Part shown: piece by piece, positions 35,974 through 47,926 of the stretch
Position numbering within the stretch: the stretch's first letter is position 1
Layout of the letters: each line of letters starts with the position of its first letter
Program-made: the position numbers and the translations under genes
Assembly: GCA_038496445.1 (NCBI GenBank)
Contig: JALMLS010000479.1
Coordinates: 186,001-250,000 of the forward strand
Length of the DNA: 64,000 bases
Direction of reading: 5' to 3'
Origin: Trichosphaerium sp. ATCC 40318
Lineage: Eukaryota; Discosea; Flabellinia; Trichosidae
Notes under the pieces: model-generated
Database searches by the model: none
What the model was told of the DNA's origin: nothing
What the model saw: only the letters and a program-made list of their open reading frames with translations

Positions 35974-38900
35974 ATTATCATTTTGACGTACGATTAAAAC
36001 CGCGAAAGGAAGTGGTGTAACCCAATGAATGAACGATATAGGTTCAGTAGCAAAAGCGCTATTCATAAAAGGCACATAGACAATAAACAATGCCAGTGCA
36101 GTTTCAATAACCAATCCAGCATTCAAAACCCAATTTCTAAGAAAACAGATTAACTCACGTCGTTTTGTTAACCTGTGAACTCATTCACGTACTTCATGCC
36201 TTGTTGAAAGAGAGATAATCGTCTAGTCTTTGTGATAAGCAAGCAAGACCACTGAACAACAATAATAGCAACGAAAAAAGCAGTCTGTGCACGTCGCAAT
36301 AGTGTTCTCCTTGTAAGTTCAAAGCAAGGCCAATTAGGTTCAAAAGTCATGCTCCCATTGACAGCACCAGCAGTATGCCAACATAAATCATAATACTCTG
36401 ATGTAGTGTTTGGAAGTACTGCAGGCATTGTAGCGTTGACCACAGGTGGTACAAAGCAATTTACAGATCCAGGTCCGAAAGAAATTCGGCAGACTTTAGT
36501 TTCGTCAATATAATCATCTACGATACCAACAAGCATCCACGGATGGAATCCTCTACCATTAGGATAATCACCTTCACCCATGGCGATAAAGTAGGCATAG
36601 AACCCTGCTAAAGCTGAAGAAAGAAAGTGAGTAATAGTTGTCAAACAGACGTTATGAACGTACCTTGCATAACACCGATCTGAAGATAAGAAAACCCAAT
36701 TAATCGCATACCAACAAGCCTAGATGTCAGCTTTCTAGGGTGACGTTTCATAATATCTAGTTCTGGTCCTTCATATGCCTACAGTTCAAAGTGAGTATAA
36801 ATCAGTCATTCAAACATTTGTTTTCTAAGTTACGAGAAGAAACTGTGCCCTTTCTGGTGACGTACCAAGGCAATAGCTGGAAGTAGATCTGTACCAACAT
36901 CAATAGATAGTATAAGAACAGTGGTCAAAGGAAGTGGAATTTGGAACAAGATGAACTATTAAAAACAATTGATTAGCACAACACAACACAACAAATCAAA
37001 GAAAACCAAAAAAAAACACATACTGCAACGAAAGGAAACAACTCAGGAATATTTGAAGATAGTGTGTAGGCGATAGACTTTTTAAGATTATCAAAAATAA
37101 GACGACCTTCCTCAACACCAAGCACAATACTGGCGAAATTATCATCCCTGAAAACATAAAGTCAGCCAACCAAAAAAAAAAAAAAAAAGCAAACCCAAGT
37201 CTTAGACGTACAAGAGGATCATGTCAGCAGCGCTCTTTGATACATCAGTTCCAGTAATACCCATAGCAATACCAATATTAGCACGCTTTAATGCTGGTGA
37301 ATCGTTAACACCATCACCAGTTACAGCAACAACATGGCCCATGCGTTGGCAACCTTGAACAATCAATAATTTTTGCTCTGGTGTTGTTCTAGCGAAAACA
37401 ATCTCTTCGTATTGCAGCACTCTAAGCATGTATTAGCAAACACTCACTACTACGTTCACTTGAAATTTATCAAATACATACTCCTCTAGCTCAGTGGCAT
37501 CCATTTCAGCCAACTGCGAACCGTGTACAACAATTGAAGAAGCATCATTTTTATCAACCTCATCAAGCGGAATACCTTCTTCTGCGGCGATATCTTCTGC
37601 TGTTCTTCCCTTGAATATACCTACTTGGCGAGCAATAGCCTTTGCAGTAATTGGGTGGTCACCTATGGAGATTTTAATACTGCATTGCAACAAAACGTGA
37701 TGTCAAAACCAAAAGAAAAAAAAGAAAGAAAGTCGCACCAGTGACCATGATGACTTTAATATTCGCTGTCTGACATAATCGGACAGCATTTGGTACAGCT
37801 GCTCTTGGTGGATCAATCATAGCAAGTAATCCAATAAAACACAGATCTAATAAGACATCACATTAGACAACTGATAACGAACAAGTTGACTTGCCTTCCA
37901 TTGGTATTGTCTTCATATCAAACTCGAAGTCAGCAGGGAACTCACTTGTTTCCAATAACAACTCTGCAAATCCAAGAACGCGTTCTCCTTGATTACCAAG
38001 TTGATCATACGCATCAGAGAATGCAGTTTTATGTTTTTTCTTCAAGGCTACTGGCTGTAACAAGACGTCAACAAACCAACCAACTTCATAAAAATAAAAA
38101 AAAAAAGAAAAAAAAAAGCAAGAAGTCGTACAGCGCCGTTAACCATGATACTACCACATCGCTGTATGATACGTTCTGGAGCACCTTTCATACACAATAC
38201 ATAAGAATACTTTCCACCTTGCGTTTCATCCTTTGGAAGACGATGAATTGATAGAGAGTACTTGTTAGTGCTATTGAAAGGAATTTCAGTGACACTCTCA
38301 TAATTTGATCTCATCTCAAGAATATCGGTTATTGGTTGAACAAACTTGATCAATGCTGATTCAGAGCCGTCACCAATAGTCAATCTATACAACCATAAGA
38401 TTCACTACGTATGTGATAGGTATAATACAATGCACGAACCTGTATGGTACTGCTGTTTGAGAGTCCTTAGGGTCAAATACTGCACGGTTTGCAAGACCAG
38501 CGATTCTGATGAGTCTCTGGCAAGTTGTTTCTTGAGAATCAAAGGCATCTTCTTGTTCTTGATCCACACCCTTTACTTCCAAATCATACCATAGATGGCG
38601 TACAGTCATCTTATTTTGAGTAAGGGTTCCTGTCTTATCAGAGCAAATTATAGATGTACATCCAAGAGTCTAGAGTTGCAACATTGTGAGTGCTATTATT
38701 TCTTTTTTTCGTTTCAAAAAAAAGTGAAGATGGATATTGGTTGGTACCTCAACAGCTTCCAAGTTCTTTACTAGAACGTTTTTTACCGCTAAACGTCTCG
38801 CAGTAATTGAGAGGGCTGTTGTTACAGTACCCAATAGACCTTCAGGTACATTGGCAACAATGATACCGATAGAGTAGACAACGTTCAGAATGAATGAAAA

Positions 38901-39455
38901 TTTTTCGAATAACCCAAAAATGAAGCAAATTGCACCGAATGCAACAGACACAATGAGAATAAACCTAAAAATAACACAATAAATATAAATATTTAAACAC
39001 GTGGCCAAAAAAAAAAAACAAAAAACAGTTTGTCCAGACCAATGTAACAGCGATAAGTCGCTTGGAGATTTCATAAAAATCCATTCAAAGAAAAAATATT
39101 ACTTACCAAACAAAGTGCGCAAGTTCTCTACTCATTGGCGTTGCAACTTCTTCTGTAGTCTGAACGAGGTACGCTATTTTACCAATGGCTGTTCTATCAC
39201 CAGTAGCAATAACTATACCAGCACCTTCACCTTCTACTGCGAGTGTACTGTAAAAAGCAAGATTTCTAGTCTCAAAAGAAAGCTAATAAAAGTTAAACAA
39301 AAACTTGAAATAAAAAGGTAAAGCTACATTGTAATCGAATAACTTACCTCATCTGTCATTTCTACCGATCTAGGTTGAGGTTCAGATTCACCAGTAAGTG
39401 AGCTATTGTCCACTTTAAGCATATTGGTTCTAATAATACGAATATCAGCCGGGAT
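35974..39455 (-). pseudogene. ATPase fragment copy B (right arm of inverted repeat 1)
   Basis: Reverse-complement copy of the ATPase from the actuator exon to the exon ending PLPFAVLI, lacking the first exons and the last two. Splice sites and reading frames are intact, so it is recent, but without start and C-terminus it cannot make a pump. Its inner edge joins the poly-A tract just after the stop codon of copy A. Its outer edge is fused to an F-box/LRR fragment at 39451-39455. It shares EEYVFDK with copy C, where copy A has EEYVVDK, so B and C are closer to each other than to A. Confidence 0.85.
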
Positions 39456-40075
39456 AACAGATGAGGGTATCAAGGCATTGGCAGGTGTACATGACATAAA
39501 TCTGAGACAAGTGAGTGTTACAGATGAAGGTTTGAAGGCATTAGCAGGCGTTCACACATATCTTGCAGCAATGTGAGCTCATAACAGATGAAGGCATCAA
39601 GGCGTTGGCTGGTGTACATACTATCAGTTTATGGCATTGCAAGGTAAAAGCTCAGGTATAGAGGCATTGGTTGGTGTACATGACATTGACTTAACAGGAC
39701 AACAAACAGTAACAATACAATACCAAGGTTTAACTCAGGAAGGACATACTATCAGTAGGACTTCAACTGTCAAATGAGAAACTAAAAAGTTTCAGGTACA
39801 TACTATCTGATTTATCAATACCAAATGATATGAAACAAGGTTTAGAGCGCAAGCAGGTGTTCATTCTAAATTTGGATAGCAGTCCAATAACTGATGAGGG
39901 TATCAAGGCTTTGGCTGGTGTTCATTATATTTGTTTAACGTTTACAGATATTACAGATGTTGGTTTGAAGGCATTAGAAGGTGTCCACACCATCGTTGTA
40001 TCTTATTGTGAAAATATAACCCTTTCTGGTATTAAAGCTTTAGAAAAGACTGCACATAAGGTTGTATCATACTAG
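39452..40075 (+). pseudogene. F-box/LRR fragment L2, 5'-truncated and locally scrambled
   Basis: Begins at an LRR unit (GATAACAGATGAGGG) fused to ATPase copy B and ends at the same stop as the intact gene at 50531-51553. The first part and the last 230 bases ([20 protein letters not shown]) agree well with the intact copy. About 39536-39850 carries many small insertions, deletions and substitutions that break the frame repeatedly. No F-box remains, so it is not expected to be functional. Confidence 0.8.
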
Positions 40076-40196
40076 ATTTATCATATTCCAGAAACTATAT
40101 CACAAAGTTCTGCCAGGTGGATCACCAATAAACGTGTTACACGTGTTAATATGACATTTATTTTTGTAAGGTGATTGTACTAGTTAATAATTAATC

Positions 40197-40457
40197 AGTT
40201 CTACTATTACTAGGCCTTTACTGTCAAATTTATTTATCAGGTTGTACTTCAGCGACAGAGTCCGATATCCTCACTGAGGGTATCAAAGCGTTGGCAAGTG
40301 TACGACGTATTGATGTAGCAGGAACTAGTGTTATAGAAGATGGGATTAAGGCTTTAAAAAGTTTACAGTACCATCAGGTGCTTTGCAAGCAATTCAGCAA
40401 AGGTTTTGAAGATTCAATATATTTAGAAGGAAAAATAATAACTAGAGATGACTGAAA
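40197..40457 (+). pseudogene. LRR remnant downstream of L2
   Basis: Encodes LTEGIKALASVRRIDVAG and VIEDGIKALKSLQ followed by a non-LRR tail (KGFEDSIYLEGKIITRDD), then TGA. It is the same element found after the intact gene at 51677-51934 and mirrored at 43795-44060. It lacks its own start; it could be a decayed exon or the remnant of another family member. Confidence 0.6.
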
Positions 40458-40584
40458 TAGGACTTCTTATAAATCACCTCACCAGTTACCATTACAAGGA
40501 AAAAACTATCACATGATCTCTGTAAAAAATTAACTATTACTTTATCCTTATGATCAACTTTGTTTATTGAAACCAGTAAAAAGA

Positions 40585-42801
40585 TTAATCATTGATTGTA
40601 ATAGAAACTTTTTCTTCTTTCCATGATTCATCATCTCCATAGTAGTAAGGATCACCCATTGTATTGTTTACAACAGAATCATGTGTAGCAACTGTGAATA
40701 AAGCAACTGTTCTTGCCAACTCGTGTTGATACCTTTCAAAAATAGTTAAAAATCACGTGTTAAAATGGAAGAAACACGTGTTATTCTTACCCAACAATAA
40801 AATCAAAACTATTCAAGTAAGGAAATGGGAGGTCTGGGAGTTGTGGTGCGTATAATGATTCAACTTGAAGTTTGTTCCATGCAAGGTCAGTATCATTCAT
40901 CGATAGGATAAGATACATGTATGGGTACCAATCTGGGTACGTTCTCCATTGGTTGTTACCAGCGTCAACACCAGGACTTCCCTTATTTGTTGATGTAAGT
41001 AAAAAGTTTCAAATGATTTATTGTTTCGGTCCTTTAGACGTACTTCATTTGTTGGGCAGCATGAATACTCGTTACCCCACCAATTAGGTCCATATTGACC
41101 TCCGCATGGATTTTTAGTCATATTACTTGGGTTAGGATAGATGCAAACACCGTCTAGAACAGAATGTTAAAATTGATATTAAAGTAAGAAAATGGAGTCT
41201 TAGTACTTTGCTTGACATTAAATTCCAACCATTTGTATGCGCTTCCAGCCCAAATAGGATCAATCAATTCATGAGTCATAGGTGTTATTGGTAGAATTAT
41301 AATACCACACTCAAAGACGGCATTAGGACCGTAATAAGTCGCAGCATCAACTGAGTTTCCTAGAAAAAAAGTTTAAGTATTGCCTTCATTTCACATTTTG
41401 GTTGTACCGTAGAGGATTGTCATGCAGCGTTTTAATCTATTAATTTCCGGAGTTGGACGGTAAGACTCTTGTTCAGTCTTTTTGTCGGAAACAAGTTAAT
41501 GTACTTCAACGAGAAAAAAAGATGTAACCTAACATTTGACATACCTGATTATCCAACATGGCGTACATTTGAACACTCTTTATTTCCATTGCAGCTAATA
41601 TTCTTCCCCAATCCCGAATATTACTATCATTGGTAGCGATACCTAAATGTTATATCAGTACGACACTCCAAAACAAACTCGCCAAAAAAAAGTTACAGCC
41701 TTTTTCAATCAAAAAAAAAACTTGAGCTCTCTCTCGATTATAGCTTTAGTTTACCTAATAAATTCAATGCATAGTAAGCATTAACTGCTTCTCCATGAGA
41801 TTGCTGATTTACCCAAGATTTAAGTCTTCCAGAATAATCATATCCTTCAGCGTAAGAGTGACCATCAAACCAGTCCTTAACACAGTTAAGTACCACAACA
41901 CTTCTTGTATACTCATAAGGGCTACATACCTTATGACGAGCGAAAGTGAAGTAAGGATCGTTTTGATCATCAGGATTTGCGATATCACGTGCGAAAGCAT
42001 AAGCCTGTTTTGTAAAGTCTAAAACAAAATTAATTGCGAAAAATATGAGTTTTTTTGGGGGTCGGTTTTGTACTTTGCGTTTGGCTCTCGTTGAAGAATG
42101 TAACGTTTTTAATATTTTGTAGGTATAAAGGCCATGCCATTATCTTAATAATATATCCGTATTGAAAGTGGTGGTCATTGTAGAAGGCATTACCTGTACA
42201 ATATTTAACCCAAGAAAAAAAAAAGAACAGAAAAAATGAAAAAGAAAGTAAACTAAGATACCGTAGTTTCCAAATGCGTTTGTATCCTGTTGGATTTTGG
42301 CATCCTTCACAATATTCATCTGCAAATCGGTTATACCAACCAGTTACCAAACCACCCCATCTCATGTCGTAGTAAACCGCCATCTATTCATAAATTTGTA
42401 AATTGAAGACAGTATGTTTTTTTTTGTTTACTTGATCACGAAGGCAAGTCAAAGTGTTGTTGATTGGCGGTGGGCAAGGTTTAGGTTCCTCATCTTGGTA
42501 AGCCAAAACGTAGTTAAAGCAATCCAAAACATGTTCTATGAGTAGTTAGAAGTTAACCCTTCCTTTCTGAGAATTTTCTTGTTTTCTCAGAAAACGGATT
42601 TTAGACTAACCTGTCATAGTGATAGCCATATCTGTTTTATTCAAGTTCCATGAGATTATTGCAATGTCGGTGTACTTTGCTAAATCTCTAGGAGGAAATG
42701 ATGTTAAAAGACAGGAGAAGCAAATCAAGAATTCGTAGGTTTTTTTTTGTTGATTTGAAAAAAAAAGAAGTCATTGACGCACCTGACGTAAGAGTATAGT
42801 T
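40585..42801 (-). pseudogene. GH81 endo-1,3-beta-glucanase, 5'-truncated copy G1
   Basis: Contains the 3' half of the GH81 gene, from the exon upstream of AKYTDIAIISWNL (about 42700) through the catalytic region (YNDHHFQYGY, DWFDGHSYAEG, WVNQQSHGEAVNAYYA) to the stop at 40585 after KVSITIND. The signal peptide and N-terminal beta-sandwich are missing because the gene is broken at about 42801, where it meets its own inverted continuation. The part at 41452-42800 forms the unpaired spacer of inverted repeat 2. Frames and splice sites remain intact. Confidence 0.8.
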
Positions 42802-43668
42802 CCGGAAATTAATAGATTAAAACGCTGCATGACAATCCTCTACGGTACAACCAAAATGTGAAATGAAGGCAATACTTAAACTTTTTTTCTAGGAAACTCA
42901 GTTGATGCTGCGACTTATTACGGTCCTAATGCCGTCTTTGAGTGTGGTATTATAATTCTACCAATAACACCTATGACTCATGAATTGATTGATCCTATTT
43001 GGGCTGGAAGCGCATACAAATGGTTGGAATTTAATGTCAAGCAAAGTACTAAGACTCCATTTTCTTACTTTAATATCAATTTTTAACATTCTGTTCTAGA
43101 CGGTGTTTGCATCTATCCTAACCCAAGTAATATGACTAAAAATCCATGCGGAGGTCAATATGGACCTAATTGGTGGGGTAACGAGTATTCATGCTGCCCA
43201 ACAAATGAAGTACGTCTAAAGGACCGAAACAATAAATCATTTGAAACTTTTTACTTACATCAACAAATAAGGGAAGTCCTGGTGTTGACGCTGGTAACAA
43301 CCAATGGAGAACGTACCCAGATTGGTACCCATACATGTATCTTATCCTATCGATGAATGATACTGACCTTGCATGGAACAAACTTCAAGTTGAATCATTA
43401 TACGCACCACAACTCCCAGACCTCCCATTTCCTTACTTGAATAGTTTTGATTTTATTGTTGGGTAAGAATAACACGTGTTTCTTCCATTTTAACACGTGA
43501 TTTTTAACTATTTTTGAAAGGTATCAACACGAGTTGGCAAGAACAGTTGCTTTATTCACAGTTGCTACACATGATTCTGTTGTAAACAATACAATGGGTG
43601 ATCCTTACTACTATGGAGATGATGAATCATGGAAAGAAGAAAAAGTTTCTATTACAATCAATGATTAA
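42801..43668 (+). pseudogene. GH81 glucanase 3' fragment, copy G2
   Basis: Mirror of 40585-41451. It begins abruptly within the exon encoding PEINRLKRCMTILYG and runs through NVKQNGVCIYPNPSNM and the C-terminal exon ending KVSITIND, stop TAA 43666-43668. It has no promoter, start or catalytic centre of its own. Confidence 0.8.
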
Positions 43669-43794
43669 TCTTTTTACTGGTTTCAATAAACAAAGTTGAT
43701 CATAAGGATAAAGTAATAGTTAATTTTTTACAGAGATCATGTGATAGTTTTTTCCTTGTAATGGTAACTGGTGAGGTGATTTATAAGAAGTCCT

Positions 43795-44060
43795 ATTTCA
43801 GTCATCTCTAGTTATTATTTTTCCTTCTAAATATATTGAATCTTCAAAACCTTTGCTGAATTGCTTGCAAAGCACCTGATGGTACTGTAAACTTTTTAAA
43901 GCCTTAATCCCATCTTCTATAACACTAGTTCCTGCTACATCAATACGTCGTACACTTGCCAACGCTTTGATACCCTCAGTGAGGATATCGGACTCTGTCG
44001 CTGAAGTACAACCTGATAAATAAATTTGACAGTAAAGGCCTAGTAATAGTAGAACTGATT
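43795..44060 (-). pseudogene. LRR remnant, mirror copy
   Basis: Reverse complement of 40197-40457 with the same frame (GIKALASVRRIDVAG) and the same stop. It lies downstream of fragment L3, in the order seen at the intact locus. Confidence 0.6.
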
Positions 44061-44177
44061 AATTATTAACTAGTACAATCACCTTACAAAAATAAATGTC
44101 ATATTAACACGTGTAACACGTTTATTGGTGATCCACCTGGCAGAACTTTGTGATATAGTTTCTGGAATATGATAAAT

Positions 44178-44815
44178 CTAGTATGATACAACCTTATGTG
44201 CAGTCTTTTCTAAAGCTTTAATACCAGAAAGGGTTATATTTTCACAATAAGATACAACGATGGTGTGGACACCTTCTAATGCCTTCAAACCAACATCTGT
44301 AATATCTGTAAACGTTAAACAAATATAATGAACACCAGCCAAAGCCTTGATACCCTCATCAGTTATTGGACAGCTATCCAAATTGATAGAATGAACACCT
44401 GCTAGCGCCTTTAAACCTTCATCAGTAACATTAGTATTTGATAAATCAATATCATATACACCAGCAAACCCTTTAATAGTCTCATCTGACAACTTGAAAC
44501 CACAAAGTTTGATAGTATGTACGCCTGACAAAACCCTTAAACCTTTATCTGTGACATTTGTTCCAGTTAAGTCAATGTCATGTACACCAACCAATGCCTC
44601 TATACCTGAGTCTGTTATTCCCTTGCAATGCCATAAACTGATAGTATGTACACCAGCCAACGCCTTGATGCCTTCATCTGTTATGAGCTCACATTGCTGC
44701 AAGCAAATTGTGTGAACGCCTGCTAATGCCTTCAAACCTTCATCTGTAACACTCACTTGTCTCAGATTTATGTCATGTACACCTGCCAATGCCTTGATAC
44801 CCTCATCTGTTATCC
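44178..44815 (-). pseudogene. F-box/LRR fragment L3, 5'-truncated
   Basis: An open frame of nine or so LRRs ([17 protein letters not shown] through TAHKVVSY) nearly identical to residues 125-340 of the intact gene at 50531. It lacks the F-box and the first three repeats. Its 5' edge is fused to the actuator exon of ATPase copy C with a shared TATCC (44813-44817). The frame runs antisense to the ATPase exon beyond the junction, so no authentic start exists. Confidence 0.8.
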
Positions 44816-47182
44816 CGGCTGATATTCGTATTATTAGAACCAATATGCTTAAAGTGGACAATAGCTCACTTACTGGTGAATCTGAACCTCAACCTAGATC
44901 GGTAGAAATGACAGATGAGGTAAGTTATTCGATTACAATGTAGCTTTACCTTTTTATTTCAAGTTTTTGTTTAACTTTTATTAGCTTTCTTTTGAGACTA
45001 GAAATCTTGCTTTTTACAGTACACTCGCAGTAGAAGGTGAAGGTGCTGGTATAGTTATTGCTACTGGTGATAGAACAGCCATTGGTAAAATAGCGTACCT
45101 CGTTCAGACTACAGAAGAAGTTGCAACGCCAATGAGTAGAGAACTTGCGCACTTTGTTTGGTAAGTAATATTTTTTCTTTGAATGGATTTTTATGAAATC
45201 TCCAAGCGACTTATCGCTGTTACATTGGTCTGGACAAACTGTTTTTTGTTTTTTTTTTGGCCACGTGTTTAAATATTTATATTTATTGTGTTATTTTTAG
45301 GTTTATTCTCATTGTGTCTGTTACATTCGGTGCAATTTGCTTCATTTTTGGGTTATTCGAAAAATTTTCATTCATTCTGAACGTTGTCTACTCTATCGGT
45401 ATCATTGTTGCCAATGTACCTGAAGGTCTATTGGGTACTGTAACAACAGCCCTCTCAATTACTGCGAGACGTTTAGCGGTAAAAAACGTTCTAGTAAAGA
45501 ACTTGGAAGCTGTTGAGGTACCAACCAATATCCATCTTCACTTTTTTTTGAAACGAAAAAAAGAAATAATAGCACTCACAATGTTGCAACTCTAGACTCT
45601 TGGATGTACATCTATAATTTGCTCTGATAAGACAGGAACCCTTACTCAAAATAAGATGACTGTACGCCATCTATGGTATGATTTGGAAGTAAAGGGTGTG
45701 GATCAAGAACAAGAAGATGCCTTTGATTCTCAAGAAACAACTTGCCAGAGACTCATCAGAATCGCTGGTCTTGCAAACCGTGCAGTATTTGACCCTAAGG
45801 ACTCTCAAACAGCAGTACCATACAGGTTCGTGCATTGTATTATACCTATCACATACGTAGTGAATCTTATGGTTGTATAGATTGACTATTGGTGACGGCT
45901 CTGAATCAGCATTGATCAAGTTTGTTCAACCAATAACCGATATTCTTGAGATGAGATCAAATTATGAGAGTGTCACTGAAATTCCTTTCAATAGCACTAA
46001 CAAGTACTCTCTATCAATTCATCGTCTTCCAAAGGATGAAACGCAAGGTGGAAAGTATTCTTATGTATTGTGTATGAAAGGTGCTCCAGAACGTATCATA
46101 CAGCGATGTGGTAGTATCATGGTTAACGGCGCTGTACGACTTCTTGCTTTTTTTTTTCCTTTTTTTTTTTTATGAAGTTGGTTGGTTTGTTGACGTCTTG
46201 TTACAGCCAGTAGCCTTGAAGAAAAAACATAAAACTGCATTCTCTGATGCGTATGATCAACTTGGTAATCAAGGAGAACGCGTTCTTGGATTTGCAGAGT
46301 TGTTATTGGAAACAAGTGAGTTCCCTACTGACTTCGAGTTTGATATGAAGACAATACCAATGGAAGGCAAGTCAATTGTTCGTTATCAGTTGTCTAATGT
46401 GATGTCTTATTAGATCTGTGTTTCATTGGATTACTTGCTATGATTGATCCACCAAGAGCAGCTGTACCAAATGCTGTCCGATTATGTCAGACAGCGAACA
46501 TTAAAGTCATCATGGTCACTGGTGCGACTTTCTTTCTTTTTTTTTCTTTTGGTTTTGACATCATGTTTTGTTGCAATGCAGTATTAAAATCTCCATAGGT
46601 GACCATCCAATTACTGCAAAGGCTATTGCTCGCCAAGTAGGTATATTCAAGGGAAGGACAGCAGAAGATATCGCCGCAGAAGAAGGCATTCCGCTTGATG
46701 AGGTAGATAAAAATGATGCTTCTTCAATTGTTGTACACGGTTCGCAGTTGGCTGAAATGGATGCCACTGAGCTAGAAGAGTATGTTTTTGATAAATTTCA
46801 AGTGAACGTAGTAGTCAGTGTTTGCTAATACATGCTTAGAGTGCTACAATACGAAGAGATTGTTTTCGCTAGAACAACACCAGAGCAAAAATTGTTGATT
46901 GTTCAAGGTTGCCAACGCATGGGCCATGTTGTTGCTGTAACTGGTGATGGTGTTAACGATTCACCAGCATTAAAGCGTGCTAATATTGGTATTGCTATGG
47001 GTATTACTGGAACTGATGTATCAAAGAGCGCTGCTGACATGATCCTCTTGTACGTCTAAGACTTGGGTTTGCTTTTTTTTTTTTTTTTGGTTGGCTGACT
47101 TTATGTTTTCAGGGATGATAATTTTGCCAGTATTGTGCTTGGTGTTGAGGAAGGTCGTCTTATTTTCGATAATCTTAAAAAG
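44813..47182 (+). pseudogene. ATPase fragment copy C
   Basis: Covers the actuator exon (from [12 protein letters not shown]) through the hinge exon ([17 protein letters not shown]) and the start of the next exon, ending mid-exon at DNLKK (47182). First exons and all membrane segments after M4 are missing. It shares EEYVFDK with copies B and D, and has SEFPTDFE where A and B have SEFPADFE. It is broken at both ends by F-box/LRR sequence. Confidence 0.85.
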
Positions 47183-47563
47183 ACAGATTGTATGTACTCC
47201 TGCGAATAGTGCTATAACCTTGGCTGAAGGAACCCAATATATACTAGCCAATATCTTGATTTTTGTGTGTTTAATGATTCCTTTGTGTTTTACAACTTCT
47301 TTTGCTTGTTCGTCTGTTGTTATACTTATACTATGGTACCCAACAATATCGTGAATAATAGAAGAAACGGTATGACACGTTTGACAAGCCGCAAATCGAT
47401 CTTCTGTTATATGACTCAATATCGCTGCTAGAATCTCAGTGGGCATGTCCAATAGCATTGTTTGACTACGAACGTTATTTAGAGCATAACAATTAATTTA
47501 CCTTTTATTCAATGTATCAGACGCTAATTTAACCTGTTTTTTATTGCTTTCTGTGCGATCCAT
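47182..47563 (-). pseudogene. F-box/LRR 5' fragment L4
   Basis: Start ATG 47563 (MDRTESNKKQVKLASD), one short intron, then the F-box (MLLDMPTEILAAILSHITED) and [13 protein letters not shown], where the first LRR is cut by the ATPase junction. The N-terminus resembles the intact gene at 10812-11870 (KRKQVKVIAP, LLDLPIELLCIIL) more than the one at 50531, so it comes from a third family member. Its 3' half is probably L5 at 49796-50089. Confidence 0.75.
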
Positions 47564-47926
47564 GGTGACTACTTTTCACACGTGTGGATTATTATTGAAG
47601 ACCATTGACTTTTTGGGTATAAAAAAAAAAAGGACTTCAATGAAAGTTAAGTATGGACGGCATTGTTGCCTTGTGGAAACAGGCTCCAACGTGATTTTCA
47701 TGTAACAAAAGGCCACAAACATGAACGATTCAGCAAAAGTAACCTGATGGTGTTTGTACTCAATGGCGAAGCAGGTTGGAGGGAGATGAATAATTTTAAA
47801 TATTTAAAAGCCATACTGGTTAACAAAGTGCTATTTGCATGTTTATTTACAAAGGGGTATATCGGTCACATCCACTTCGGGATGAGACTTGTTAAATCTC
47901 TTTTTTTTTTTCACAGTGTTTTTTTT
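47564..47926 (+). other. unique stretch upstream of L4
   Basis: Not part of the recognised repeat arms. It should contain the promoter of the L4 gene fragment. A plus-strand open frame (MLPCGNRLQRDFHVTKGH) runs through it but shows no recognisable domain. Confidence 0.4.

Larger units (their letters stand above)
37078..41451 (+). repeat. left arm of inverted repeat 2
   Basis: Spans most of ATPase copy B, the F-box/LRR fragment, its downstream LRR remnant and the 3' part of a GH81 gene. It is mirrored by 42801-47182 (paired coordinates sum to about 84,250), so the two arms are about 4.4 kb each around a 1.35-kb spacer. Within this arm only, 39536-39850 is degraded relative to the partner. Confidence 0.88.
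42801..47182 (-). repeat. right arm of inverted repeat 2
   Basis: Reverse-complement partner of 37078-41451. It starts TCCGGAAATT at 42801 and ends GATAATCTTAAAAAG at 47182, where it is joined to an unrelated F-box 5' fragment. It keeps the LRR segment intact, whereas the left arm is scrambled there. Confidence 0.88.

Noticed and set aside
32271-47182. Inverted repeats as transposon terminal repeats
   Set aside because: No transposase, integrase or target-site duplication was seen. The arms consist of host genes including their introns.
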